A DNA stretch of 64,000 bases. It comes from Perilla frutescens. Lineage: Eukaryota > Streptophyta > Magnoliopsida > Lamiales > Lamiaceae. A program made the position numbers and the translations under genes. Location of the stretch: contig BRKX01000014.1 of NCBI GenBank assembly GCA_026008535.1, forward strand, positions 41,422,506-41,486,505. Direction: 5' to 3'. Below are positions 1 to 11,704 of the stretch, in pieces (positions within the stretch are counted from its first letter, which is position 1; every line of letters begins with the position of its first letter). Under the pieces are notes generated by a model. That model was not told where the DNA came from, searched no databases, and saw only the letters and a list, made by a program, of their open reading frames with translations.

Positions 1-809
1 ATTTTTGGCTACGCTTAACTTCGGTATTATGATTATGTAATTTTAGAATAGTTGATAAATTGATGATTTTATTTACTTTTAATGTATTTGATCTGTTTCA
101 TATTTTTCATCTTTCCATTTTCATATTGTAATTTGATGATATGCTCAAATATTGATTTTGGACTTTCGGTAAAAAGAGGATATAATAAATTGAATGTAAT
201 AATTAATTAACAACGATCTTATAAATACTCGACAATCGATCTTCAAAAAATTTTAAACAAAAATTATTATTCATATATGTAATGCACTATCAAAAATATT
301 CAAACGTTGAGAATTAAATTGTAACTTTCAATCTCAGAGCTACCAATTAGTTGTTAAAAACCAATATATCCATACTTCTCTAATACCTAAAGAGTCATGT
401 AATTTCTTTTAACAAATATTACTAAAACGAAACGACACCACTAATAAATTTAATTAACAATACAAGTCCTGCATATAGTTCAAACTATATATATGTTTAA
501 ATGGAACTTAACAAATATGACCACAATTGATCATTTTGTTCATTTAACTTGGAACCATGCATTGATATAAATTATTTCAAATGTTTGTATAATTTTCGAA
601 ATTGGACAATAATTCTTTAATTGCAAACTAACGAAGAATTTCATACACATATTAAACAAGTATTCAAAAATATATTCCTTTTAAATCTTTATATTTATTT
701 GTCATAATGTTTTACCAAACATATTATTTTAGTAATTTTATATTATCTCATTATACGTACAATCACTCTCATATTTAATTACTCATCAATATTATAAAAT
801 TAAAAATAC
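1..809. other. AT-rich intergenic spacer
   Basis: No reading frame with recognisable protein similarity. Very AT-rich throughout. Its right end leads into a Helitron-like 3' terminus, so part of it is probably the body of that element, but I see no 5' terminus inside the window. Confidence 0.6.
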
Positions 810-842
810 GATATCTCGTGCATCGCACTGGCGAAATGCTAG
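810..842 (+). mobile_element. Helitron-like 3' terminus
   Basis: A short hairpin (GTGC-ATC-GCAC at 818-828) lies 10 bases before CTAG (839-842), which is followed by T. Helitrons end in CTRR preceded by a small hairpin and insert between A and T, so this fits a 3' end. The element body would lie to the left. A similar end is at 54190-54216. Confidence 0.5.
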
Positions 843-936
843 TTCTTATTTATAACTAATCCCGAGTTAGGAACTTAGCTTTTAATTACTATAAAGAAGT
901 TATTCTTATACAGAGTATTTTCATATAAAAGTTTTA

Positions 937-940
<4 letters not shown>

Positions 941-976
<36 letters not shown>
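941..976. repeat. (AT)18 microsatellite
   Basis: An uninterrupted run of AT dinucleotides. It is followed by AT-rich spacer up to about 1450 in which I see no gene. Confidence 0.95.
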
Positions 977-984
<8 letters not shown>

Positions 985-1450
985 ATACAACACAATAATT
1001 GATTTTGGATAATCAAATATGGCCTAATTATTGGAAATGAATATTTTCTCATTGCAGCCATTAATTATAAAAAAAGAAAGAGGAGTATTAGCATACCAAA
1101 TAAAACTCATTTTTAATATTGATTATACAACAACAAGTGACATTTAATTCATTTAAATTGCAACACTTTTATGATTGAATTATTGTTTACTCTGATATTA
1201 TATTAAGTTATTTGTTAGTTTAAACAAAAGTGATAAAATTATATGAAGTGTGAAATTTAAATAAGTGACTTTATAGATTGAAAACTATGAGCTTTTTATT
1301 TATATATTAATTGTAAAAACTTATGATTGAATTTATGCATTCATAATTGAAAGCCGAATTATATTCTTGCACTCATGATATTTTAATTCGAAAAAAAAAA
1401 AAATCCATGCATGTCCATTGTTTATTTTGGTTTTATTTAATTATTCCATT
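977..1450. other. AT-rich spacer, nothing recognised
   Basis: No coding similarity, RNA gene or defined repeat could be seen here. Confidence 0.5.
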
Positions 1451-2210
1451 CACTACTACAAAATGCATTTTAATGATGGACTTAGTGACGTATTATATTT
1501 CGTCACTAAATACTGATAAATTAACAACCGATTAAGATTGAGATGTTAAACGAAGAACTAACGATGAATTTTTCCGTTTCTAACTTAGCAACGGAAAAAT
1601 CTGTCGTTCAATGTCGAATTTTAATTTTTTAATTTTATTTTTTATATTAACGACATAATCACGAAGGATTTTTAAAATTCATCATTAAACATTCATTTTT
1701 TTTTTATTTTAGTTACAGATTAGCGACGGACTTTTCCATCACTAAATTTTATTTTTGATTTTTTTAAATTTTGATTACTACTTAATTACACATTTTTTAT
1801 TACTACTTAATAACGAATTTAAAAATGATTTTTTTAATATTTTTAATTTATTTTATTTTTTCTGATTTTTTTATTTTTTATTTTGTTAGTATTTTATAAC
1901 ATTTTTAATATTATATTATTTTATAAAATTTTTAAAATATCATTATATTAAATTATTTATTTAATAATTTTTTATTTTTATGTTTTTATCACTTTAATAT
2001 TTTTATAAATATTAATAATTATAAATATATAATATTTGAGAAAATTAATCAAAACATAAAGAAATGATTTAATATAACTATATTTTAATTATAACATTAA
2101 AGATTATAATAGATATTTAAATAAATGAAGCGCAACAGTTTTCGTGTGTGTGTGTGTGTGTATATATATATGTGTATATATATATATTCTATTTAGATAT
2201 TAACATAAAT
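1451..2210. mobile_element. CACTA-type transposon remnant
   Basis: It begins with CACTACTACAAAAT, close to the CACTACAAAAA ends of plant En/Spm elements. Several subterminal motifs of the TCCGTC/GACGGA kind follow (for example around 1560-1740). No matching TTTTTGTAGTG end follows, so the element looks truncated. The body is low-complexity AT sequence with a (GT)n(TA)n stretch at about 2145-2190. No transposase frame is visible. Confidence 0.4.
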
Positions 2211-2335
2211 ATATATTAGCTCACTTGGTTAGGATAGAGCTATGCATTCTTGGTAGGTTAAGGATTTGAATCTCGCATGTAGTAAATGTTTGAATAATAT
2301 ATGGTGCTTGAGGCCATGCATGTTTTTTTTTTCTA
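2211..2335 (+). mobile_element. tRNA-derived SINE-like fragment
   Basis: The stretch contains a pol III A-box-like block (TTAGCTCACTTGGTTAGG, about 2216-2233) and about 35 bases later a B-box-like block (GGATTTGAATC, about 2262-2272). A homopolymer T run ends it at about 2322-2331. That order and spacing is typical of plant tRNA-derived SINEs. I could not find a convincing target-site duplication. Confidence 0.4.
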
Positions 2336-2649
2336 TCTATTAGATTTAACGATAATTTAGTGATAGAAATTTTTGCTATCATTACTATCTTTATAAATTA
2401 AAAATATTTCATTTATTTAAAAATCTATTTTAAACAAAATCAAAAGAAAGAAACGCCCACCGTTTCTGCCCCACTAGCTTCAATTCTCTCTCATCTCCAT
2501 TCAAATTTCTGCAAGTCACACTCTTTCTCGTTTCTTGTCTACTCCCATACCAGCTTTCGGAAGGAATGCCAAACAAATTGGGGGTGAAAATAAATAGCAA
2601 TCAAGATTATTCATGATGTTGTTGTGGATTTTTGTAGCTATATTTTAAC
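2336..2649. other. Spacer
   Basis: AT-rich with a short CT-rich patch around 2450-2540. Nothing recognised. Confidence 0.5.
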
Positions 2650-3479
2650 CACTACAAAAAAATGGCATTTAGAGACAAACTAAAGTGACGGATACATGTC
2701 CGTCGCTACTAACGATGATTTGTCCGTCGCTAAAGTTTTTTGGTGTAAATTTTGGCTGGAATGATTCGTACTTAAACTCTACGACGGATCACTGATGGAA
2801 ATTGTGTCGCTAAACGTAACAACGGACTCATTCCGTCGTTAACATATATTATTTAAATTATTAATTATTTTTAATAACTAACGACAAACGTATTCCGTCA
2901 TTAAGTTTGTATTTTTAAATTAAATATTTTAGGAAATAGGTAACGACGGATTCAATCCGTTAAGAATATATATTTTTTTAATTTTTTTTAAAATATAGAA
3001 AAAATTAACATCAGAATTATTCCGTCGTTAGAGTTTTTATTTTTTAATTCAATATTTCAGAAAATATATAATGACAGAATAATTTTGTCGTTAAATTAAT
3101 ATTTTTTATATAAAAATTGCAAGAAAAACATAACAACGGATATATTTCGTCGTTAAAGTTTTCATATTTTAATATGTAATTTATTAAATAATTTGACGAC
3201 GGATATATTCCGTCATTAGTGTAACCACGGATATATCCGTCATTAGTACGTTGCTAAAGTTTGAAATTACGGGATATGCAGCCCCCTTTCTTTTTTCTCT
3301 GCCAGAATCCTAATCGAGCCCTCTCTTGTCCACCACCGCAAGCCCGCCACCGCCCTCTCTTTTCCCTCTCTCTTTTTCTCTCCTCTCTTCTCCCCTCCGT
3401 CCCAGCCTCTGCCACAGATGACCCACCCTGTCGCTGCCGGAGACGTCGCCCTGTCGCTGCTGGAGACACCGCAGTTGCT

Positions 3480-3484
<5 letters not shown>

Positions 3485-3521
<37 letters not shown>
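3485..3521. repeat. (CT)18 microsatellite
   Basis: A perfect dinucleotide run inside the CACTA element. It creates long artificial Ser-Leu and Arg-Glu reading frames on the two strands which I do not count as genes. Confidence 0.95.
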
Positions 3522-3524
<3 letters not shown>

Positions 3525-3661
3525 ATACACCAAGTTAATGTAAAATTCGTGTCTCAAAGAGCTGATGATTGATGCTTCAGAAACCAGAATAACAAAAAAA
3601 ATATGATTGTGTGTGTTTAACAAAAATTCTTATGATTTTTGCCTAATTATTTGTTTTTTGG

Positions 3662-3876
3662 GCACTGGATCTCGGTCACACCTCTACAGTGGTGACAGCA
3701 GCAGCAGCAGCAGCGATATCCGTTCAGGAGCCATCTCGCAATCCGTGTTTACAGAGGAGGCCTTCACTCAGCGCGTTGGTGAGATGCAGATCCGGGACGA
3801 GGTGAGGTCTGAGATCCAGAACGAGGTGAGGTCCGAGATCCAGCAGCTGCAATCACAGATGGAGGCCCAAATGTAA
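3662..3876 (+). pseudogene. Fragment of En/Spm-type transposon protein
   Basis: The frame reads a Ser-rich stretch (from a GCA repeat near 3698-3714), then VFTEEAFTQRVGEM and a charged, coiled-coil-like tail with RSEIQ-type repeats, ending at a stop at 3874. This is the style of the C-terminal part of plant Ptta/En/Spm proteins, where repeated R/E/Q/M-rich segments precede the end. A GT-AG intron may precede it (acceptor near 3662). Only about 70 residues survive and no catalytic domain is present, so it is a relic within the CACTA element. Assignment rests on composition and context. Confidence 0.5.
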
Positions 3877-4412
3877 GCTAGGATGCAGGCCCAGTAGGCC
3901 CAAATGTATGCTCAATTCGGTCATCCCCACCCCTATGCCCACCATCCTCTGATGACTAAACTATTTGTATTTGAATAATTACATTTTATTTGTGAATTTG
4001 TGATTGAATATTTTGTATTTTTATTAATAATATTTGATTTTTGATTTATTCATATAATATTTAAATGTGAATTAAAAAAAAAAATAATCTAGTGACAGAC
4101 TAGCGTTGGAAAAATAATTCGGAGAGTTAAGGACGGAATGTAGTCCGTCGTTAAAATATTCAATTTCTTAATGACAGACTAAAATCCATCATTTGTAGTG
4201 ACAACATATTCTGTCGTGAGGCCGTCGTTAGTCCATCGCTTGTCAGCCGACCAATTGAGCCGGCGACGACAAGGTGGCGACGGAATGTTCTGTTGCTAAT
4301 CCATCGCTATATTAATGATGGATTATTAATCCGTCGTTAACCAACTGTAACGACGAAAGATTCTTTCTAGCGATGAAATATTCCGTTACTAAAATCTGTA
4401 TTTTTTGTAGTG

Positions 4413-5142
4413 AAAATCAATTAAGATTTTGATGGATATAGATGGGGTAATCTGATGATGAGATTAAAAAAACTATAGTTGTGGCACATGAAATATAATA
4501 TGAATTGGCACAGATCGAGTATATGATCTCATGTACTTATGGTATAAAATCCGTCATCCTTGTCTCAATTCTACACGAATTGTTTTTAATTTAATAATAA
4601 TTTAGTTTTTAAATAAAATTTATATATATTGTATTACAAAATTTTTCAAACACGGAATTAACATGAAGTTTAGACACAAAATTATAAACAAAAACTAATA
4701 TTGAGCATGGAAAAGAATAACTATAGAAAATAAAGGAGATCTAATCCTCCGTGTCAATTCGCGTGTTACACTTCATGTGCTACAATTAGTGTTTTTTTTT
4801 TTTTTTTTAATATACCCTAATTGTGGAATGGATAAATCTTAAATAAAAATTTAAAATTAAACTAAATCATAATAAACTGAAATAAAAAAAAATTTTAAAA
4901 ATGGCATAGATAATATAATAAAGAACGTCCGGGATCTAAAATCAAATAACATCATCTCATATTTGGATGGGGTAATATAGTAATACTAGGTTCTTTGTAA
5001 TTCACAAAATTGTAATAAATATTATGGAAAAACCAAGTGAAACTAAATGCACAAATTCTCCCCCTCAAAAAAAAAAAAGAAGAAGCACAAATTCCCTGAA
5101 CAAAACTACACATACAGAGTAAATATGGATGCGATCTTACAG
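4413..5142. other. Spacer downstream of the NPH3 gene
   Basis: AT-rich sequence with a long T run at about 4793-4808. It includes the 3' flank of the minus-strand gene ending at 5143. No gene or defined transposon seen. Confidence 0.5.
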
Positions 5143-8100
5143 TTAAAATTGAGAGCGACTGCGCTTTTGAAAAGCTTGATCCTTCCTTATAATCATAAAT
5201 TCACCATTTTTAATCGGCTCTTTGCTCTCTGCAGACTTGTTCTTCTGCAAACGAAATGCGTTCTTCAATCCATTGATCAACCTCCGACCGATGCTCTTTT
5301 CGAGGATCGGACTCCCCTCCGACGATCCCTCCGACGAAGACGACCCTTCCACCGGTACCCCAACCTTCTTGGCAACGTCACGATAACTCAACGAAGAAAT
5401 GGAGCCAATTTGGCCTCTCTCAACCTTCTTGGCGTCGTCCGAGCTGAACCGGAAACTAGCAGACCGGCCTGCATCGATCCGGTTCTTGACGCTCTCCGAT
5501 TCATTGAGGAGCTTTCTCATGCCGGTCAGCTCCTCCTCTAGGGTTTGAATGCGGGAGTTCGTGGCGGACATGATGGACTTGAGCTGCGACACCTGGCGTA
5601 GAGCAGCATCTCTCTCGAGGATTGCCCCTAGGGTAGCGACTGCGGGTTCATTTTTCTCCGGCCCCACTCCCAGCTTGAGAAGACTGCGGTGGTGGTGGTG
5701 GTGGTGGTGGTTGTCAGCCGCGGAGATGATGGAGTGGCGCGTGTTTAGCTGCTGGAGGAACATGGCTTGGACGACGAATCGCAGCGGCATTCTCGGATTC
5801 TGGACTGCGTGCATTAAGAGTGTGTCGGATAAGATGCTGCAGTCTATGTAGTTGCACATTTGGATTTTCTCGTCGTCCGATGCCGCTTCGTTGTTTTTCT
5901 GCACTCACGTGTATAAAATGACATGATCGATATATATCATATGAAGTAAAGAATTGTGTGGATTAATATAATGAGGGATGTGGAAGTTAAAGAATGGTTT
6001 AAATTATATTTATAAGAGATGCAACAAAACTATGTGAGAACCAATTTATTCAGTAGGCTGTAATTTGATAAACAGATAGCATTTTCTAATTCTTTTTTTC
6101 TTATGCGTGTTAGTATCATGTTATAAGAATTGAAATGGTGATCATTATTAATATAAGAGTCAATTGTTTCTATTATCACGATTTTTGCATGTTTTTGTTT
6201 TTAATTTTAGACTCGATCTTTCAAATTTAGCAATTACAATATAAAATATTTTTTCAAATAAACATATGGACAAAATTCGATGAAATTAAATCATGAGTCC
6301 AATTCATGTATGCTTTTAATTCACTACCCTCATAATGTTTATCATGTCCTAAAGACAAAACGACTCCCATTACGTCGAATTTAATTACACTAAATTTTGT
6401 CTATATATGTTCTAATTGAAGAGGAAAAAGTTAATTTATGTTGTAATTATCAAAATTGAAAGGTCATATCTAAAAAAGAGCACGTGTAAAGGTCATAATA
6501 ATAGAGGCATTAATACTTAATATAATAATTCAATTTTTTTTTTAGTGTATAATAATTCAACTTGCACAATTGAAAATTACTTACCAACTCAAATAACACT
6601 AATAACTTTTGTGTGAATATGTGGAGTCAATTTTCACGAATTATAGTAAAATGATCTAATTCTACAAGCAACTCGGACATATATTTTTCCTACAAAATTT
6701 AATATAAACTCAACTCATTTACAAATTACGAATACTACTTATGCAAATTATTCCCGCAAACATATATATAGCATTAACTAATTTATACCTTATAAACACC
6801 AATATTACAAATTATCGACATCAATTATTCAAAACAATTTAGATGTAAAAAAAATATATTTAGAAGTTAGAAAATGAGCATACCTTGAGGTAAACGTCGA
6901 TGATTCTGTAAAGAAAATCGTGACAATCCGTCAACCGCTGACTCACCGATTCCAAAATTAATTTGAGATCGTCGATCTGTACATTCTTGAATCCATCCAA
7001 ACAGCCGGCATCCACGTCAGCTTCTGCCGTCAGACTTAACGCCTCAATGCATCTACTAACGAGGGACGCCGCCGTCTCCGCCTCCGGGAGGAGCGGAAAG
7101 CACGACCGCAGCACAATGGAAGCGCACTCTTTGTTAACGCCGACGATGCGGCAGAAATAGGCCTCCGTTATCTGCTGCAAGTTCTCGCCTTCGCCTTCGC
7201 CGGCGCCACCAGTCTCCGCCGTCATGCCGAGCAGCTCCGCCGCCGTACGGAGCGCGGCGACGTTGAACGGAGTCACGGCGACGTGGGTCCCGTAACAGAA
7301 GTCCGTTACCAAGATGAACGTTTGAGCCGTTATGTTTAACGGCGGGGAGAGGGTTATTTCGGGGAATTCAGTCAGTTGCCGTTTTAAATAGGCGCTCTTC
7401 GCCATTAATGGTTGCTGTGAAGTCGAGTAAATGCGTCATTCACTTTTTTTAACAATATTGAAAAACGCCTCTCAATGCACATTTATTTAGGTTAACGAAT
7501 TACTGTATGGAAATAAATAATTCTTGCTGTAGCAGGTGAAATTGAATTAAATATGAAGGGAAAATAAAATTATTCGGAAATCATATGTATTCATATAAAA
7601 ATTAAGTTGGTTTTCTAATTAAAGAAAAAAATGGGACGTCATTTTAGTACCATATCATACGATAAATGCATTTCAACAACCAATTATTATAACTGAAAAA
7701 GGACTTTTTACAACCCAAATTCATTTCTATTTCGTCAAACAAAATACTTTTGTGTGTCCAGAGGTAGGATTAGCATTGATCTTAATTTAGACAAATTTAC
7801 TAATTTGGTAAATTACTAATAAACGCCGATCATCATTTTACAAAATCAACTCCAATTCGCCATTCATGAGCAAATTTAATAAAAGATTATGAAAAAAAAT
7901 CATACCAAATTTGAAGAAATCATTAAATTAAAATTAAAATTAAATTAAAAAAAGTACCTTGTGAAGGCGAAAACATGAGCCCTGGACATGTATCACCACA
8001 TCTGGATCATGCCTCCTACCAGATGACCTGTGGCAAACACACACAGATTGAAAAATCAAGAGATCTATACGTATTAGATGATCGGATAAATAGTCGAGCG

Positions 8101-8282
8101 AAGTTTGGACACTTGAATTATTAAAAGGAAAAGGAAAAATGTATATACCATGAGAGTTGTTTTGGTGTGCGTGAAGGGGAAGATTGGAGGGAGGGCAAAG
8201 TGGAAAATGGTGAGGATGCAGAATTTTCATCTTCTTCTTCATAGATTGTGCCAACAACCCCTAATTCATTCCACCCCTTCAT
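5143..8282 (-). CDS. BTB/POZ-NPH3 family protein, 4 exons
   Basis: A plant NPH3/RPT2-family protein, probably a substrate adaptor for CUL3 ubiquitin ligases. Exons on the minus strand are 8282-8149, 8027-7958, 7414-6884 and 5898-5143; all junctions are GT-AG and the phases agree, giving 496 residues. The true start is ATG at 8282: exon 1 reads MKGWNELGVV, an acidic stretch and a Ser/Pro-rich segment, a frame ending early in the intron and easily missed. Exons 2-3 hold the BTB domain (HDPDVVIHVQG, FRLHKQPLMAKSAYLKR, FCYG, NVAALR.AAELL.M). Exons 3-4 hold a shortened NPH3 domain (LLYRIIDVYLK, then CNYIDCSILS...HAVQNPRMPLRFVVQAMF). After it come a 7-His run, a coiled coil and a basic tail. The compact form resembles the Arabidopsis At3g49900 type rather than full-length NPH3. 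It appears intact. Confidence 0.9.
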
Positions 8283-8520
8283 TCCCAAATCCATCTCCGA
8301 TCCGGCCGCTTTCTCTCTCTACCCTTCTCTCTCTTCACTTTAAGAAAAATGAGGGTTTTGTGGGTGGTGGTGAGTGGTGATATTTGTTTCCTTGTATAGT
8401 TTGTAGGCTTTGATATTGTGAGGGTGTTGTGTTGGTGCATTAACTGTGGGCATGTGGTGAATCATAAATGTTACCCCTCAGTCTTGATTGGATTCATTCA
8501 TTCCTCCTGTCACTCCGAAT
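8283..8520 (-). promoter_or_regulatory. 5' leader/promoter region of the NPH3 gene
   Basis: Just upstream of the start, the minus strand carries a GA-rich block (8308-8345), a common feature of plant 5' leaders and a potential GAGA-factor (BPC) site. I could not place a TATA box with confidence. Confidence 0.35.
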
Positions 8521-9270
8521 TTAATTTACATGACCAAAAATTTGAGATTAATAACAATAAGGAAATAAATAAAATGAATAAATAAAGGATGGAAGGCCTT
8601 GTTCAATATGGTGGCGGGAGCAGACATCTGTTTGAAAATCATATAATTTGATTTGATTGATGTACGATTACCGTATGTCAGATTGTTGGTCTTGTTTTTG
8701 CAGCAAATTAAAACCAGTCCCAGAAGATAGAAAGTTAAAATAGCATTATTTTTTTTTTTCAAATTGAAGAGGCTAAAAAAATATTTATAGATCTACCTGA
8801 ACTCATGGTTTTCCCTTTCTACTTGAAAATAGTACTAGTTTGTCATTTTGAACTCTGTAGTTTTACCCTAGAGAAGCTTTCGAATATCATTATTCTATGG
8901 GGGATTGCTACATAAATTCATTGTCTGCAGTATTCTATTGGAAAATTCCTAATGATCTATTTGAATCAACTTTAAAGTTGATGCATAAATTCGATTCGTC
9001 TCATCGGAAAAAAAAATAAATTATCTAGTACATTGCTCCCATATTAAACGGCAGAAGTTCGGAAATAAGTCAATGTGCGAGTGATTCTACTAAAAATAAT
9101 AGACTTCTTGAATTTAGTATCTTCTTAATATATTTAAATGTGTTAGTATTTTGTAAGTTATAATTTGGTATTTATAAATTCATAAGGAGTTCAGGATTTT
9201 AATTATCCTCACTTAAAGGTTATTTGTTTCCCTAATAAGTTACAAAAAATTCAAATAACATGAACAAAAA
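8521..9270. other. Intergenic spacer, nothing recognised
   Basis: AT-rich, with no coding similarity and no clear repeat structure. Confidence 0.5.
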
Positions 9271-9323
9271 TGTGAACACGATGGAAGAGAAGAGAAGAGA
9301 AAGGAACAAATTTTATCTTTGTA

Positions 9324-10085
9324 TACTCAATTGAAAAAGTAGGTACTAAACTATATATTTTATCTATTTATAATATATGGATGTAATTAAGTGCGAATAA
9401 ATGCAAGTGCGGAAAAACATAAAACAAGGAAAGTGCAACTACATAACCTACTAGTTTTGTTACTCACCCTCGAGATGGGGAATAAATACTCAACACACAA
9501 ATCTTGGCAAACATGGAATGAAACACGGAGAATGTAACAAAGACTCGTGTCGGCATGTTGAGAATTAGTTGAAACATATATAGTGTTTTAATGATGTCGG
9601 AAATAAGTTTATCGTGAACCACGTGGCAGTGATAATCTTATTATGTGAAATGCCACGGACGAGAAGATAAATGAACAATAATTTTTTAAAATTTTGCATA
9701 CTCAACTGAAAAAGTAGGTACAAAACTATATATTTTGTCTATTTATAAGATATGAATGTAATTAAGTGCGAACAAATGCAAGAGTGAAAAAACATAAAAT
9801 AAGGAAAGTGCAACTACATAATCTACAAGGTTTGTTACTCGCCCTCAAGATGGGGAATAAATATTCAACATACAAATCTTGCAAAAATGGAATGTAACGG
9901 AACACAACAAAGTCTCGTGTTGGCAAGTTGAGAATGAGTCAGAACATATATAGAGTGTTTTTTAATGATGTCGGAAATAAGTTAATCGTGAACCACGTGG
10001 CAGTGATAATTTTATTATATATATATAGTTTTTTAATGATGTCGGAAATAAGTTTATCGTGTACCACGTGACAGTGATAATTTTA
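9324..10085. repeat. Diverged tandem duplication, period about 375 bp, with a nested third partial copy
   Basis: A block starting TACTCAA.TGAAAAAGTAGG occurs at 9324 and again at 9699. It stays alignable through motifs such as GTGCAACTACATAA and GTCTCGTGT. Its end, GATGTCGGAAATAAGTT...CCACGTGGCAGTGATAAT, is present a third time at about 10037-10085. An imperfect (TA)n run follows (10086-10110). No coding capacity; each copy carries a G-box-like CCACGTG core. Confidence 0.85.
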
Positions 10086-10110
10086 TTATATATATATATA
10101 TATATATATA

Positions 10111-11132
10111 TGAGTGCAGATGTTTATGTCTTAAAGATTGTCATTATGAAGATGGCATATCTTTATGTTTTTTGCTAAGTGTTCGACATGATGTATCGGC
10201 TAGTGTTCTAATTTCCGCTGTGCAAATCAACAAGATTAGATGGGAGTCTTCAAGGCTTGGTGTTCACACCAGTGTCAGTTCATCAGATAAAGATGAGAGA
10301 CTTTGGATGATGTTCAGAATGATGTACAGTCAGGTGTACATCTTGAGCTTTAACAATCAGAATGCAGATCAATCAAGATCGAGTTCTGTGATGAATGCGG
10401 ACGTGGTGTAGGTTGTTGGTTGTTGACAAAACTTGTCCTATGCTATAGTCTAGAAGATTCTGAGCCCTTGCATGAAAAGAAGAGGATCGAAGAACAACAA
10501 TGAATGATTTTAGAAGATGGAGCTCAACAAGGAAAGTCTTATCTTTCTTGATCCATGATCAATAAGGAAAGTAACTTCCTTACTTGAAGAGAAGTCGGTT
10601 TAGCTCATCTATAAAAGTAGAAGAAAAGGATCAGAATATGTGTCGACAAAAGAATGCAAAATTTATAAGAGATCAAAATAATTTTAGAGCTCTACGTGTG
10701 TTGGGCTTTAGGGTATGTCATAGCTAGAGTTGTTCACTCAGGTGTTCAACGTGAATTCTAGTGTCCTAGTGTTTAGATTATTTATCTAACTAATAAGGTT
10801 TTGTTCTTTTGGGTAGAATTAAGTAGGTTCGAGAGAGTTTACTTATGAGACCTAGTTAGATTTTAGAGTGTGAGGGGATCTCATACTTCAATTCATGAAA
10901 GAGGGTACAAATTAGGGAAATGAAGCTTATGAAAGGAGTTCAAACGTGTAAAACCTAAGTACATATTTGTGCTAGATTAGTGGATTATTTTTCACTGGAC
11001 TAGGTCCCCCAGAGTAGGTGTTAACCAAACTGGGTTAACACATTATGCATTCTTTACTTGTTTTATTTATCATTATGTTAAGTTCACTTTTGTGCACACT
11101 TGTAAAGAACGTCTCACTACGCAGCATCTACA
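10111..11132 (+). mobile_element. Probable 5' LTR of a Copia (Sirevirus-like) retrotransposon
   Basis: The sequence just before the primer-binding site ends in CA (11131-11132), has a TATA-like CTATAAAAG near 10611, and a C/T/G-rich patch near 11005-11040 of the kind seen in Sirevirus LTRs. The left border is uncertain: TG at 10111, right after the (TA)n tract, is a candidate, but a TG near 10411 is also possible. No matching 3' LTR is in the window. Confidence 0.45.
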
Positions 11133-11140
11133 ATTTTAAT

Positions 11141-11155
11141 TGGCATCAAGAGCAG
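11141..11155 (+). other. Primer-binding site of the outer Copia element
   Basis: TGGCATCAAGAGCAG is a near match to the initiator-Met tRNA complement (TGGTATCAGAGC) used by most plant LTR retrotransposons. It lies a few bases after the presumed LTR end and just before the gag start. Confidence 0.6.
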
Positions 11156-11217
11156 GCCGCTTTTCTTAAAAGCGAAAAGATTCTGGTTTTTGCTAGATTC
11201 TGCGCACAGCGTTAGTG

Positions 11218-11700
11218 ATGTCTACCCTAAAGGAAGGAGGTTCAACAGCTCGTCCACCACTCCTTGAAGGAAACAACCATGCCTACTGGAAAACTCGTAA
11301 GTGTGCCTTCATCAAATCTATCGATAAGTTGGCATGGTACAGTGTCACAGCTGGATGGGAACAACCTAAATATACAGATAAAGAGGGCATAGATACTCCA
11401 AATCATTGAATGTAATATTTACAGCTATAGATACGGACACAATCAGTCTCATATCCACTTGTGAACTTGCCAAAGAATCCTAGGAAGTCCTGAAAATAAC
11501 TTTTGAAGGAACAAAATCAGTTCGGATATCAAGAATTCAAAACTTAACAACAAAGTTCGAAAACCTCCATATGGCAGATTCTGAGACAATTGTGGAGTTC
11601 AACACAAGGCTGAGGAGTATTTCAAATGAGAGCTTTGGGTTGGTGAAAAGATGCCTGACAAAAAGCTGGTAAGAAAAGTACTTCGTTCACTCCCAGAAAG
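11218..11700 (+). pseudogene. Copia gag, N-terminal half (interrupted)
   Basis: From ATG at 11218 the frame reads STLKEGGSTARPPLLEGNNH, AYWKTRKCAFIKSIDKLAW, a typical UBN2-type plant Copia capsid start (P..F.G.NY..WK..M..FL.S). A stop follows near 11408, but other frames continue the gag with TAIDTDTISLISTCE.AKE, a weak QNLTTKFENLHMADSETI and a helix-rich part up to 11700, where another element is inserted. The rest of gag resumes at 18740. Several stops and frameshifts show that it is dead. Confidence 0.75.
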
Positions 11701-11704
11701 ATTT

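Larger units (their letters stand above)
2650..4412. mobile_element. Non-autonomous CACTA (En/Spm) transposon
   Basis: The left end is CACTACAAAAAAA (from 2650) and the right end TTTTTTGTAGTG (to 4412), a matched inverted terminus of the CACTA class. Both flanks are filled with alternating copies of the subterminal motif CCGTCGTTA / TAACGACGG, which in this family is the transposase binding site. At 1763 bp it is far too short for TNPA/TNPD, and the central part holds only a fragment of an element-encoded protein plus GC-richer sequence. The 3-bp flanks (AAC left, AAA right) match imperfectly, so the target duplication has decayed. It probably moved with transposase supplied in trans. Confidence 0.85.

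Noticed and set aside
3254..3623. Three overlapping frames rich in Arg-Glu or Ser-Leu on both strands
   Set aside because: They are translations of the (CT)18 microsatellite and surrounding CT-rich sequence inside a transposon.
5549..5851. Plus-strand frame with a poly-Trp run
   Set aside because: Antisense shadow of the poly-His segment of the minus-strand NPH3 gene.
7940..8257. 105-codon minus-strand frame starting MLAQSMKKK
   Set aside because: It reads across the intron and in the wrong frame for exon 1; the phase-consistent model starts at 8282.
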